A stretch of 64,000 nucleotides of DNA from contig NZ_JAPHUF010000012.1 of the NCBI RefSeq assembly GCF_026196735.1, positions 1-64,000 of the forward strand. Direction: 5' to 3'. The position numbers and the translations under genes are program-made. Source of the DNA: Sulfurimonas sp. (lineage in GTDB: Bacteria; Campylobacterota; Campylobacteria; Campylobacterales; Sulfurimonadaceae). Position 1 is the first letter of the stretch. Every line of letters starts with the position of its first letter. A model generated the notes under the pieces. The model had not been told where the DNA came from and made no database searches. It saw nothing but the letters and a program-made list of their open reading frames with translations. Positions 28,522 through 37,215 of the stretch are shown piece after piece.

Positions 28522-28683
28522 TTACTGACCCTCTTCTTGCTCTAATCGAGCTTTTTCTTGTTTGTAAATCCAAAACATTGGAAGTACAATTACTGTATGT
28601 AAAAATAATGTTAAAGTCATAGGACCTTGGTTTAACCAACCAAAGAAACTAGGAACTACATCTGTAAACGGTTCAAAGAACAT
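28522..28683 (-). CDS. Small membrane protein (53 aa) between norB and nirS
   Basis: A strong GGAGG lies just before the ATG at 28681-28683, which is 10 bases after norB. The product starts MFFEPFTDVVPSFFGWLNQG, has one hydrophobic span (about 21-40, PMTLTLFLHTVIVLPMFWIY) and a charged tail KQEKARLEQEEGQ. The layout resembles small single-span subunits of respiratory oxidases (for example CcoQ/CydX-like), so a NorBC accessory subunit is a reasonable inference. It is not a family I can name. Confidence 0.75.
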   Translation of the reverse strand: MFFEPFTDVVPSFFGWLNQGPMTLTLFLHTVIVLPMFWIYKQEKARLEQEEGQ

Positions 28684-28693
28684 AATTGCCTCC

Positions 28694-30118
28694 TTATCTT
28701 TCGTGATGAGCAGCTTTACCTATGCTCAATAAATCTTGTATTAAAATTATGAAACCTATGAATGTAACAACACCCATAACAAGTCTCCAATCCATACCTT
28801 GCGCAAACCATATACCTGCTTGACCATCAAAGTAACCTGCCCAAGTAGCACCCATTTGTGCACGAGAAACAAGAACTTGAACATAACCAGCAAGAGTAAG
28901 TGCTACTGTCATACCAAGTACACCACCAAAGATCATACTAGTTGCCCAGATAGATTTTTTAGTTGCATGCATTACTTTAATGCCGTTTTTACCTTGAACA
29001 GCAAGATAGAACATACCGATTAAGATAGTTGCATAAGCTCCAAAGAACGCTAAGTGACCGTGCGCCGATGTGAACTGTGTACCGTGCGTATAAAGGTTAA
29101 CTTGTGGAAATGTATGAAAGAATCCCCATACACCAGCACCAAGAAAGTTACCAAACGCTTGAAGTACGAACCAAGTAAATGCAGGCTTGTTAGTAATAAC
29201 AGAAACCTCTTTACCTTGAGCTTCTTGTGCACCTTGTTGTTTACCCCAGTCATATAATACATGGATAAACATAGCAACAAGTGGTAATGGCTCTAGTGCA
29301 CTAAATAATGCTCCAATTTCCCACCAGTATTCAGGTGTACCAATCCAGAAGTAGTGGTGACCGATACCTAAGATACCAGAACCAAATAACATAGCTACTT
29401 CAATCCATAACCACATTTCTACAACTTTACGGTGTGCTCCAATCATAGTGATAAGACCATAAGCAGCAATCGAACCAACGAAAACTTCCCAAGTAGCCTC
29501 AACCCATAAGTGAATTACCCACCACCACCAGTATTGATCAACTGAAATATTGTCAGTATAACCCATACCTGCTAAGTAGATACCAGCAAATGCTAGCATG
29601 TCAGCCATAAGTACAGTAATGATACCTGAACGGTTACCTTTCATTCCTGTTGCATAAAGGTTATAGATAAAACCAAGAACAACAACAACGATACCGATAT
29701 CAGCCCAACGAGGAGCTTCTAAATACTCACGACCTTCATTAATAAACCAGATAGTAGTTTGATCAGCCGGTCCAACTTGAACCAATAGATATACTAAAAC
29801 AACAACAACGATTGCCGCTACGAATACCCAGTAAAGAAGTTTACCAAGACCAATACCTACCGTTTCAATACCTGTTTCATCAGGTAATAGCCAGTAAACT
29901 GAACCCATCATTGCAAATACCATCCATACAATAAGTGCATTAATGTGTATCATTCTAGCAACTGAAAAGTCAACTATTTCAAATAAGAAACCTGGCATCA
30001 CATATTGAGTTGCAGCTACTAAACCAAATAATAGTTGTGCACCAAAAATAATTGCAGCAAAAGTAAAATACCATGTTGCCAGTTTTTTTGACTCTGTAGT
30101 TAAATAATTATTTGCCAT
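28694..30118 (-). CDS. norB: Nitric oxide reductase catalytic subunit
   Basis: 474 residues, about 12 spans, haem-copper oxidase superfamily. The ATG at 30116-30118 has AAAGGAG upstream and lies inside the end of norC (11-base overlap). Conserved histidines appear in IHINALIVW, VIHLWVEATWE (Fe_B ligand and Glu), GHHYFWIG and THGTQFTSAHGHLAFFGAY. Together with NorC it reduces two NO to N2O, taking electrons from periplasmic cytochromes. An earlier start at 30169 is rejected because it lies deep inside norC and has no ribosome-binding site. Confidence 0.95.
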   Translation of the reverse strand: MANNYLTTESKKLATWYFTFAAIIFGAQLLFGLVAATQYVMPGFLFEIVDFSVARMIHINALIVWMVFAMMGSVYWLLPDETGIETVGIGLGKLLYWVFVAAIVVVVLVYLLVQVGPADQTTIWFINEGREYLEAPRWADIGIVVVVLGFIYNLYATGMKGNRSGIITVLMADMLAFAGIYLAGMGYTDNISVDQYWWWWVIHLWVEATWEVFVGSIAAYGLITMIGAHRKVVEMWLWIEVAMLFGSGILGIGHHYFWIGTPEYWWEIGALFSALEPLPLVAMFIHVLYDWGKQQGAQEAQGKEVSVITNKPAFTWFVLQAFGNFLGAGVWGFFHTFPQVNLYTHGTQFTSAHGHLAFFGAYATILIGMFYLAVQGKNGIKVMHATKKSIWATSMIFGGVLGMTVALTLAGYVQVLVSRAQMGATWAGYFDGQAGIWFAQGMDWRLVMGVVTFIGFIILIQDLLSIGKAAHHER

Positions 30119-30794
30119 GTACTGCTCCTTTGATTTTTCCGAAGTTTCTTGGGAAACCATTTGTATCAATTGATGACATATGTTTCAAGAAAGCTACCAA
30201 ACCTTTAGCCTCTGCAGCAGTAATACCAAGATTTGGCATCATACGCGCGTGAGTAGGATATTGTGACGGATTGATTAAAAATTCAGCCATTGCCTCTTCT
30301 TTAGTATCTTTTCCTGTCATTGCTTGCATTGAACCTTCTGGTCCCCATGCTGGATCTAACCATGATTTAGTTAAATCTGGTGCATAGTATGCTCCATTTC
30401 CAAGAAGTGTATGACAGTTCATACAGTTTTTCGCTTGAGAACCTAATTTACCTAAATTAAGCAGTTCTGCAGCTTCTTCTTCGCTCCAATCATCTCTTCC
30501 AAAAAACAATTCTTTTTCTTGAAAAGATGAAGTTCCCTCTGCGTTTGCTCCACCAATTACCGGAATTTCATGACCACGTTTAGTGTCCATTTCATAAGTA
30601 ATCTTGTAGTTAATAACTGTAGGGCTTGGAACCCTCTTAGTTACGCCATTTTGTATATCAGAATCGCTACCCATCATTATTTGTGGAATCGTGTCAAACG
30701 TTAACCAAATAAGTAACATTGCTGCGAAACCTGTGATCCATCCTGCTGAACGCTGCCAGAAACGATTGTCACTCCATACGGATTTTTTAGCCAC
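30108..30794 (-). CDS. norC: Nitric oxide reductase cytochrome c subunit
   Basis: 228 residues: one N-terminal membrane anchor (about 13-31, AGWITGFAAMLLIWLTFDT) and a periplasmic c-haem domain with CMNCH and a probable axial Met in ARMMPNLG. At 228 residues it is longer than the usual NorC of about 150, with an extra acidic segment between anchor and haem (about 40-100). It delivers electrons to NorB. GAGGG precedes the ATG, and 38 bases separate it from the 108-residue membrane protein upstream. Confidence 0.93.
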   Translation of the reverse strand: MAKKSVWSDNRFWQRSAGWITGFAAMLLIWLTFDTIPQIMMGSDSDIQNGVTKRVPSPTVINYKITYEMDTKRGHEIPVIGGANAEGTSSFQEKELFFGRDDWSEEEAAELLNLGKLGSQAKNCMNCHTLLGNGAYYAPDLTKSWLDPAWGPEGSMQAMTGKDTKEEAMAEFLINPSQYPTHARMMPNLGITAAEAKGLVAFLKHMSSIDTNGFPRNFGKIKGAVHGK

Positions 30795-30832
30795 TTGTAC
30801 CCTCCTATAAAATTATAAGTTAATATATAAAA

Positions 30833-31159
30833 TCAATGTTCATTTTCTTCATGAACACGATCTTGCATGTAATAAACTGCATGTGGAAGTAATAACAATC
30901 CAATAGCAGCAACAACTAAAGCCTTTGCTGTAAAATCATTAACATGCATCAAACTTCCCATTAGATATAGACAATAACCAGTCAATATCCAAAAGCCATA
31001 CCCTAAAGGCATAGTCCACTTTTTAAGAAGTCCAACTTTTACAGCTGCATATATACCAACATAGAATCCTCCAAACACTAAAACAAGAGAAGCAGATACA
31101 AATATTGTTAAGAAATCATCAATATGTATATCTTGCAGTATTAAAGCTTCTTGAACCAT
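30833..31159 (-). CDS. Membrane protein at the head of the nor operon
   Basis: 108 residues with three hydrophobic segments (about 15-38, 50-70, 80-98) and a His/Glu-rich tail (HEENEH). AAGGAG lies well placed before the ATG. It is the first gene after the FNR-type box at 31231 and precedes norC. I do not recognise the family; the position suggests a role in NO reductase assembly or NO handling. Confidence 0.75.
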   Translation of the reverse strand: MVQEALILQDIHIDDFLTIFVSASLVLVFGGFYVGIYAAVKVGLLKKWTMPLGYGFWILTGYCLYLMGSLMHVNDFTAKALVVAAIGLLLLPHAVYYMQDRVHEENEH

Positions 31160-31202
31160 TTTCTATCTCCTTGAATTGTTACATTTTTTCAGAATCAAGA
31201 GT

Positions 31203-31244
31203 AGTTTAGTCCTATTTATATTAAAGTTTGTTGACATATATCAA
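31203..31244 (-). promoter_or_regulatory. FNR/NNR-type promoter of the nor operon
   Basis: 31231-31244 is TTGACATATATCAA, a perfect TTGA-N6-TCAA site of the FNR/CRP superfamily. Reading on the minus strand, a -10-like TAAACT lies at 31203-31208, 22 bases beyond the box, which is class II spacing. The same arrangement occurs before nirDL at 36129. The first downstream start codon is at 31159. Confidence 0.65.
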
Positions 31245-31347
31245 TTTTTCAACTTAATTTAAAATTTAAGGTTTGTTTTATTATTTCTGTAACTATTTGA
31301 AACATAGAGAGTATTAAAAAAAAGTTATATTATTTTTTATAATACAA

Positions 31348-31539
31348 CTATAGGTAGTGCAGGAGTGATGAAAGAGTCACTGTGAAGAAAATGGTAAAGA
31401 TAATAGCTACCTTGCGCTTTTGCCCCTCTTCTATATTGTATTTTTCTTCAAGGTAATCACCAAGTTTTAATCCTGGGTAAACAGAGAACAGAAGCATAGG
31501 GACAGACATTACAAGAATCATTACTATATCTTGAAGCAT
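31348..31539 (-). CDS. Small membrane protein (63 aa)
   Basis: 63 residues with two hydrophobic spans (about 5-23 and 45-60) joined by a charged loop (LGDYLEEKYNIEEGQKRK). AAAAAGG precedes the ATG. It points toward the nor operon but the FNR-type box and 188 bases lie between them, so it is probably a separate transcript. No family recognised; adjacency to nor genes is the only functional hint. Confidence 0.6.
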   Translation of the reverse strand: MLQDIVMILVMSVPMLLFSVYPGLKLGDYLEEKYNIEEGQKRKVAIIFTIFFTVTLSSLLHYL

Positions 31540-31675
31540 ATTGATAACCTTTTTATTTTAGTTTAATTTAATTTTTATAACTATTATTATATCATTAATT
31601 AATTAATTAATTTTATAATTTAAAATAATAAAATTAATTTTATTTAAGTTTACCAAAAAACAAAAGGATGTAAAA

Positions 31676-32059
31676 ATGAAAAAAGCATTATCAATCGCGC
31701 TAATCTCTACTCTTGCTCTTGTTCTATCAACTGGCTGTGCTTCAAATGAGATGAAAGCTCAGATAGATAAAACTGACGAGTCAACAATTAAATCAGCTAT
31801 ATATATAGGTGATATGGGTAATGAAAAAGCAATCAAAGCAATTAAAAAAGCTGGAAAAAAGAATGGTTGGAGAGTAACTGACTTTAAAAGTAACGCTGTA
31901 ATTGTTGAGAAAGTTGTTGGCGATGAAACAATAGCTAGAACTATTACAATCTATAATAGACACATTTCAGGTGACTCAATGGTTTCTGGAAGTGAATTAA
32001 AAGATCTTAGAAAAGCGATTGTTGAAGAGCTACAAAAGAATGGAGAATCTTCTCACTAA
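31676..32059 (+). CDS. Lipoprotein (127 aa)
   Basis: Signal peptide with lipobox (MKKALSIALISTLALVLSTGC, Cys21 lipidated) and a small alpha/beta domain (KAIKKAGKKNGWRVTDFKSNAVIVEKVVGDETIARTITI). The domain would lie at the inner face of the outer membrane or in the periplasm. No named family recognised. AAAAGGATG lies upstream of the start. It is a single-gene unit closed by the hairpin at 32073-32100. Confidence 0.75.
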   Translation: MKKALSIALISTLALVLSTGCASNEMKAQIDKTDESTIKSAIYIGDMGNEKAIKAIKKAGKKNGWRVTDFKSNAVIVEKVVGDETIARTITIYNRHISGDSMVSGSELKDLRKAIVEELQKNGESSH

Positions 32060-32072
32060 TCTACTTACACAG

Positions 32073-32100
32073 CTTCAGATAACTTTTTGTTTATCTGAAG
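32073..32100. terminator. Two-way terminator between convergent genes
   Basis: Perfect 10-base arms CTTCAGATAA / TTATCTGAAG with an 8-base loop, 13 bases after the lipoprotein stop and 12 before the SDR stop. T-rich DNA follows on the plus strand. Confidence 0.75.
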
Positions 32101-32112
32101 TTGTTTCCCCTT

Positions 32113-32925
32113 TTAAATACCAAAAGTCTCTTTGATTTTTTTCTCAAACGCTTTGTCACTCAATTCTCGTCTTAGAGGTACAAAAGTTTCAGCTTCACCG
32201 CCAACTGGTACAAATATGTCAGCATTTTTATCTTCAATAATATTTTTTATTGCATCGGCAATCGGCTGAGGAGATGGTCCTTCATTGATGGCTTTTGCAA
32301 CAATAGGAACAAAATGCGCTACCAAGTCTTTATATGGAGAATCTTCACTAGTTGTTTTAGCATTTGCAACTAAACCTTTTTTTACAAAATTTGTTCCAAA
32401 AAGTCCAGCTTGAATAGAGTGAACTCTTACATTATAAGGAAGTGTCTCAAATCTAAGTGAATCAACGATTCCTTCAACTGCATATTTTGAAGCATTGTAG
32501 TGAGAAAGAAGAGGAAGCCCCATTTTTCCTAAAAATGAGCTAATGTTGATGATGACTCCATCCTTTGCTTCTCTCATATATGGAAGAACAGCGCGAGTAA
32601 CTTTGAGCAGACCAAATACATTTACATCAAACTGATTGAACATCTCCTCATCGGTTCCATCCTCAACGGTTGCCAAAAGTCCATAACCGGCATTATTTAC
32701 CAGAACATCAATTTTACCTTCATTTTTTATGATTGTCTCAACAGCATTATTGATGCTATCTGTTTTAGTTACATCAATATATATGCTCCTTAGAGGACTA
32801 TTATCAGGTTTTGCGTCTTTATCTCTTGTTCCTGCGTATACTATATAACCATTTTGAGATAATAACTTTGATGTTAATAAACCCATTCCTGATGTTGCTC
32901 CTGTTATTAAAACTACTTTTGACAT
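32113..32925 (-). CDS. Short-chain dehydrogenase/reductase
   Basis: 270 residues from the ATG at 32923-32925 (AAGGAG six bases before); an upstream ATG at 32961 is rejected. Rossmann motif TGATSGMG (8-15), NNAGYG near 80-85, and the catalytic Ser plus YNASK (Tyr-x3-Lys) are intact. The substrate is unknown. It stands alone between the terminator and a divergent TrpD2-like gene. Confidence 0.88.
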   Translation of the reverse strand: MSKVVLITGATSGMGLLTSKLLSQNGYIVYAGTRDKDAKPDNSPLRSIYIDVTKTDSINNAVETIIKNEGKIDVLVNNAGYGLLATVEDGTDEEMFNQFDVNVFGLLKVTRAVLPYMREAKDGVIINISSFLGKMGLPLLSHYNASKYAVEGIVDSLRFETLPYNVRVHSIQAGLFGTNFVKKGLVANAKTTSEDSPYKDLVAHFVPIVAKAINEGPSPQPIADAIKNIIEDKNADIFVPVGGEAETFVPLRRELSDKAFEKKIKETFGI

Positions 32926-33014
32926 GTACAACTCCTTTTTTATTAACGAATATTTAAGCAAATGATTATATCATACTATTTAAATAAATAAAATTGCAAA
33001 ATAAAAGAGAAAAA

Positions 33015-33908
33015 ATGAATTTTCATAAATATATACACGCAGTAGGAACCGGACCAAAAGGTAACAAAAACTTAACTCTAGAAGAGTCAAAAGATGCAAT
33101 GGAGCAGATTTTGAAACAGTCGGTTTATAGTGAGCAGGCAGCTGCTTTTTTACTTGGATGGAGATTGAAACCAGAAACAACAGAGGAGTTTAAAGGTGTT
33201 GTCGAAGCATGTGACATGTTTATTAAAAACAGTGTTGTTCCAAACTCGATAGAGCTCGGCTATCCATTTGACGGAAAAGCAAATAATCCTTATATATTTC
33301 CTTTAGTAGCTAAAATTCTTGAGGATTCGGGGCTTAACTTGGTAGTTATCGGAGATGACTTGGCACCGGCAAAAAAAGGAATAATACTCAAAGATATTGC
33401 AACAAATATTAAGCTGAACAAAAATCTTCACTATTTTGACAGAGCAGATTTTTTTAAAGAAATGCACGATTTGACAGAACTTCGTATGAGACTAGGTCTT
33501 CGTACCGGCCTTAACACTATTGAAAAACTAACAAAAGTTGCAAACAGTGAGTATGCGATTACGGGAGTGTTTCATAAGCCATTTGTAAAAAAATATGTAG
33601 AAGCTTTTTCTCATAGATATAAAAAACTTGCTCTTATTCAGGGAAATGAGGGAACACCTGAGCTTTTTAGCAAAGGGCGTTTATGGATAGCAGAAGGAAA
33701 TGATATACAAGAGATTATAGTTGATCCGGAGCATTATGGAATAAACTACACAAAATCATGGGATAGAATAACTCTTGAAGAGTCACTTGAGCAGTTAAAT
33801 AACCCATCGGACGAGTATTTAAAGTTGGCAAAACTAAATGCGGCTGTTTTTTTGTTTGTGAGTGAGCAGGCAAAAAGTATAGATGAAGCTTTTGAAAAGT
33901 TAAACTAG
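33015..33908 (+). CDS. TrpD2/YbiB-like (glycosyl transferase family 3 fold) protein
   Basis: 297 residues from the ATG at 33015; a TTG at 32994 is also in frame. The N-terminal helical domain (LTLEESKDAMEQILKQSVYSEQAAAFLLGWRLK) and the body (GLRTGLNTIEKLTK, GNEGTPELFS) are typical of anthranilate phosphoribosyltransferase-like TrpD2/YbiB proteins. These bind nucleic acid and have lost the TrpD activity. The GTGP-type phosphate loop near the N-terminus is weakly kept (AVGTGPKGNKNLTLE). It is five bases from an MFS gene and probably co-transcribed. Confidence 0.75.
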   Translation: MNFHKYIHAVGTGPKGNKNLTLEESKDAMEQILKQSVYSEQAAAFLLGWRLKPETTEEFKGVVEACDMFIKNSVVPNSIELGYPFDGKANNPYIFPLVAKILEDSGLNLVVIGDDLAPAKKGIILKDIATNIKLNKNLHYFDRADFFKEMHDLTELRMRLGLRTGLNTIEKLTKVANSEYAITGVFHKPFVKKYVEAFSHRYKKLALIQGNEGTPELFSKGRLWIAEGNDIQEIIVDPEHYGINYTKSWDRITLEESLEQLNNPSDEYLKLAKLNAAVFLFVSEQAKSIDEAFEKLN

Positions 33909-33913
33909 ATTAA

Positions 33914-35119
33914 ATGGATAAATTCTCAAACCATATAAAAAATATTTTACATGGTTTTTTCTTGGCGATTGGTACGACAATCGCTGAACCTTCAACAATC
34001 CTGCCTCTTATTGTGAATTATTTTGGCGGTAGTTCAATGCTTGTTGGTTTTTTTGCAGCTCTTCTTCGCGGCGGGGCGATAATAGTACAGCTTTTTGCTG
34101 CTTTTCACGCACAGAGCTATCAGCTTATGATGCCATATCTGCGCCGTATCTTTTTCATACGCTTTTTGTCATGGTTTTTTATCGGTATTGCTATTATTCT
34201 TTTTGGTGAAAATTATCCAAATGTAACTCTGGCTTCTATTGGTTTTGGTCTATTTATGTTCTCGTTTAGTGCAGGTTTTGCAGCTATATATTTTAGAGAG
34301 ATAATGGCAAAGATATTTTCTCATAAGTTTCGTGGAAAGACTATGGCTTATCGTCAGTTTTTTTCTGCTGTTGGTGGTTTACTGAGTGGTGCTTTGGCTG
34401 CTTGGATTTTAGAGTCGTTTGAACCACCGTATAGTTATGGATATCTCTTTATTATTAGCTCATTTATTATGGGATTTGGATATCTGTCTTTTTCTTTGGT
34501 CGATGAACCTGTAAAAGAAGAAGTAAGCAAAAAAGAGAGTTCATTTAAAAAGTTTTTACATAACTCTTTTGCACTTTTAAAAGCAGACAAAGCTTTACAG
34601 ACACAGATAACTACTTTTCTTTTTGCTTACGGATATTTGATTGCTCTTCCATTTATAATCTTAGATGCACAACAAAAAATAGAGCTTGACGGTATAGCAA
34701 TCGGTTCTTTGATTACAACTCAAATGGTAGGAGCAATGCTTAGTAATTTTTTATGGGGGAAACTCAGCGGAAGCGGCTACAACACTCTAACAGCAAAAGT
34801 AGCAATTTCTATGCAGATAACGGCAATTCTTTTAGCTTCTAATGCATCCTCACTTTTTGAATATATGATTATTTTCTTTTTAGTAGGTGCTTCTATTGAC
34901 GGCAATCGCATAGCATCTAGCAATCTGATATTAAAGTTGGCACCTGCTGATAAAAGACCTGTCTATATAGCTCTTCAGATGAATATTGTATCGTTGGGAA
35001 TGTTTTTTTCTATTGCGGGTGGAGTTATTTTACATTTTTTGAATTATACTGTCTTATACAGCACTGCAGTTGTTGCACTGCTTTTTGCTCTATATTTTTC
35101 TTTTAAATTGAAAGATTAA
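33914..35119 (+). CDS. MFS transporter
   Basis: 401 residues, about 12 membrane spans in two halves with a charged central loop (VDEPVKEEVSKKESSFKKF, about 195-213). The loop-2/3-type signature is loose (FREIMAKIFSHKFRGKTMAYRQ). Substrate unknown. It follows the TrpD2-like gene by five bases, and its end overlaps the convergent 125-residue gene by four bases. Confidence 0.85.
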   Translation: MDKFSNHIKNILHGFFLAIGTTIAEPSTILPLIVNYFGGSSMLVGFFAALLRGGAIIVQLFAAFHAQSYQLMMPYLRRIFFIRFLSWFFIGIAIILFGENYPNVTLASIGFGLFMFSFSAGFAAIYFREIMAKIFSHKFRGKTMAYRQFFSAVGGLLSGALAAWILESFEPPYSYGYLFIISSFIMGFGYLSFSLVDEPVKEEVSKKESSFKKFLHNSFALLKADKALQTQITTFLFAYGYLIALPFIILDAQQKIELDGIAIGSLITTQMVGAMLSNFLWGKLSGSGYNTLTAKVAISMQITAILLASNASSLFEYMIIFFLVGASIDGNRIASSNLILKLAPADKRPVYIALQMNIVSLGMFFSIAGGVILHFLNYTVLYSTAVVALLFALYFSFKLKD

Positions 35120-35493
35120 ATCCCGAAAAATCTTTTAACCCATGCTCTTTCTCCTTCTGTTTCAAGAAAGATTCTCGCAACAGTTTGATTGTTTTCGCCC
35201 ATAATCAAAACATCATTGTTTTCAATCTTAAGGTGCTTTTTTCCCCATTTTTGCTCAAGTTCATCGAGTCTGTGAAAAAGTTCCTTTGAACTTGGTTTTT
35301 CTTTAATCCCTGTTCTTTTGTCTATGATATTGAAGCCACCGACTTTTTTCTCTAATGTATAAGGACTGTAAACCTTTATAGCTGTATAGATTCTTTCTTC
35401 TTTTGCATCAGGCATCGCTCTTTGCATTGATACTATTCCTAAAATTAAAAAGGCTGTGAAAAACCCAAATATTAACGCTTTTTTTATATGCAT
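35116..35493 (-). CDS. Membrane-anchored hypothetical protein (125 aa)
   Basis: One N-terminal span (about 7-24, LIFGFFTAFLILGIVSMQ) then a periplasmic domain that is rich in charged residues (ENNDVLIMGENNQTVARIFLETEGERAWVKRFFGI at the end, here shown only as its general character). Its ATG directly follows the stop of the precorrin-2 dehydrogenase gene, so the two are co-translated. Not recognised; context hints at haem d1 or sirohaem metabolism. Confidence 0.65.
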   Translation of the reverse strand: MHIKKALIFGFFTAFLILGIVSMQRAMPDAKEERIYTAIKVYSPYTLEKKVGGFNIIDKRTGIKEKPSSKELFHRLDELEQKWGKKHLKIENNDVLIMGENNQTVARIFLETEGERAWVKRFFGI

Positions 35494-36072
35494 CTATTTA
35501 TCTCCTGTATTGTTCCAACTATTAATATAGTCTTGTGCTTTTTTATCAAGCATTTTCATTCTCTCTTTACCTTTTGGCAAAGTTTTTCTCAAGTTTTTCA
35601 TCTCTACTAAAAATTCACTTATCCCGGATGGAATCAACTCTTGCAAGTACATTCGCAGGTGCTTTGCCATTGCAGGTGAAGCACCGGATGTCGAAATGGC
35701 AACAGTCAAATCATCTTTTTTAACATAAGAAGGAAAGATAAAATCGCAGTAGTCCACTGAATCAACAGAGTTACATAAACAGTTATGCTGTTTTGATTCG
35801 GCAAATATTTCTGCTTGAAGGGGAATATCATCAACAGCAACTATCACAATAGCAAAATCTTTGATATCTCCTATTTTATAGGCTCGTTTTTCAAAATGAA
35901 GATTTTTCTCTTTTATCATATTGCCCATATCATCAGAAAGCTCAAGAGCAATTACTGAAATATCCGAAGTGAAATCTAAAAGATGTTCTAGTTTTTCGTA
36001 AGCAATATAGCCACCGCCGACAATTAGAATTTTTTTGTTGTCAAGTTTTAAAAAGGCAGGAAAATAACTCAT
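35494..36072 (-). CDS. Precorrin-2 dehydrogenase / sirohydrochlorin ferrochelatase (Met8p-like)
   Basis: 192 residues matching the N-terminal module of CysG (Met8p): NAD motif VGGGYIAYEKLEHLL (about 18-32), CNSVDSVDYCDFIFPS, and STSGASPAMAKHLR. It oxidises precorrin-2 and inserts iron to make sirohaem, using the product of nirE. Divergent from nirDL, which takes sirohaem to didecarbosirohaem, so three successive steps are encoded in this window. The FNR-type box between the two genes could act on both. Confidence 0.9.
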   Translation of the reverse strand: MSYFPAFLKLDNKKILIVGGGYIAYEKLEHLLDFTSDISVIALELSDDMGNMIKEKNLHFEKRAYKIGDIKDFAIVIVAVDDIPLQAEIFAESKQHNCLCNSVDSVDYCDFIFPSYVKKDDLTVAISTSGASPAMAKHLRMYLQELIPSGISEFLVEMKNLRKTLPKGKERMKMLDKKAQDYINSWNNTGDK

Positions 36073-36128
36073 TAATCTCTTTCGTGTATGTTTGATGACA
36101 TAGTATCATAGTTTTTTTAAAAGTTTAA

Positions 36129-36169
36129 TTGATAAAAATCAACTTAGGTTAACTTAAATAAGTTACAAT
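36129..36169 (+). promoter_or_regulatory. FNR/NNR-type class II promoter of nirDL
   Basis: 36129-36142 is TTGATAAAAATCAA, a perfect TTGA-N6-TCAA palindrome. A -10 hexamer TACAAT follows at 36164-36169, putting the box centre about 41 bases before the expected start of transcription. This is the textbook class II position for FNR-like activators. Being symmetrical, the box may also affect the divergent gene starting at 36072. Confidence 0.7.
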
Positions 36170-36205
36170 CGAGAAAAATAAAATAATGAAACGGAACTAT
36201 AATAT

Positions 36206-37207
36206 ATGAAAGACGAGATTTTATCACGAATTCAAAAAAAATTCCCTTTAGTGGATAGACCATTTAAAGTGATTGCAGATGAGCTGAATATGAACGAGGA
36301 AGAAGTTCTTGAGATTTTACAAGAGCAAAAAAAAGCTAATATCATTCGTCAAACATCGGCTATATTTGATACAAAAAGATTAGGTTATACATCTTCTTTG
36401 GTTGCATTTAAAATTCCAGAAGATAAAATAAATACTGCTGTTGAAATTATTAATTCACACCCTGGAATTTCACATAATTATGAAAGAAACCATGATTTTA
36501 ACATCTGGTTTACACTTGCAGTTGCTCCTGACTCTAAGCTTGGTCTAGAGAAAACCTTAGAAATCTTAGCAGAGGCTACAGAGGCAGAAGATTACATTAT
36601 GCTGCCTACTTTAAAACTGTTTAAAATTAATGTTAAACTAAACACGACAGGAAAAGATGAGAAAAAAGAGAAAGTTAAAAAAGTTGTGCATACAGATATC
36701 GAAATGACTCCTCTTCATCATGCAATTGTAAGGCGTGCCCAGTATGATATACCTATGGTCAGTGAACCGTTTAAAGATATTATTGATGAGTTAGAAATTG
36801 ATTATGAAAAGTTTTTTTCTATCTTGCAAGAGTTGCAAGAAGCCGGTGTAATGAGAAGATTTGCATCGATTTTAAATCATAGAAAAGCAGGTTTTTCTGC
36901 AAACGCAATGGTTGTTTGGGATGTTGATGAGGGTGAAAAAGGCGAAGAGATTGGTGCTAATGCAGCCTCATTTTCTGCAGTTAGCCACTGCTACCTTCGT
37001 CCAAAGTACGAGAACTGGCCATATAATCTCTTCACGATGGTTCATGGAAAAACTACGGAAGAAACAAATGGAATTATTCAAGAGATGGCAAAAGAGATTG
37101 ATTCAAAATCTCATATGCCTCTTTATAGTTCGAGAGAATTTAAAAAAGTGCGTATTGAGTACTTTACCCCGGCTTTTGAAGCTTGGGAAGCAGAATATAG
37201 TAACTAG
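36206..37207 (+). CDS. Fused NirD-NirL siroheme decarboxylase
   Basis: 333 residues made of two AsnC/Lrp-like halves: about 1-150 (winged helix, then RQTSAIFDTKRLGYTSSLVAF and YERNHDFNIWFTLA) and about 165-333 (second winged helix, then RRFASILNHRKAGFSANAMVVWDV and CYLRPKYENWPYNLFTMVHG). In most denitrifiers these are separate NirD, NirL, NirG and NirH chains; the protein decarboxylates sirohaem to 12,18-didecarbosirohaem for haem d1. Here one polypeptide carries both types. Three small membrane protein genes follow closely. Confidence 0.9.
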   Translation: MKDEILSRIQKKFPLVDRPFKVIADELNMNEEEVLEILQEQKKANIIRQTSAIFDTKRLGYTSSLVAFKIPEDKINTAVEIINSHPGISHNYERNHDFNIWFTLAVAPDSKLGLEKTLEILAEATEAEDYIMLPTLKLFKINVKLNTTGKDEKKEKVKKVVHTDIEMTPLHHAIVRRAQYDIPMVSEPFKDIIDELEIDYEKFFSILQELQEAGVMRRFASILNHRKAGFSANAMVVWDVDEGEKGEEIGANAASFSAVSHCYLRPKYENWPYNLFTMVHGKTTEETNGIIQEMAKEIDSKSHMPLYSSREFKKVRIEYFTPAFEAWEAEYSN

Positions 37208-37215
37208 GAAAGAAA

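Noticed and set aside
31590-31625. ATTA-type tandem repeat as a phase-variable tract or origin
   Set aside because: Short TTAA repetition in very AT-rich intergenic DNA; no DnaA boxes or gene fusion to support a role.
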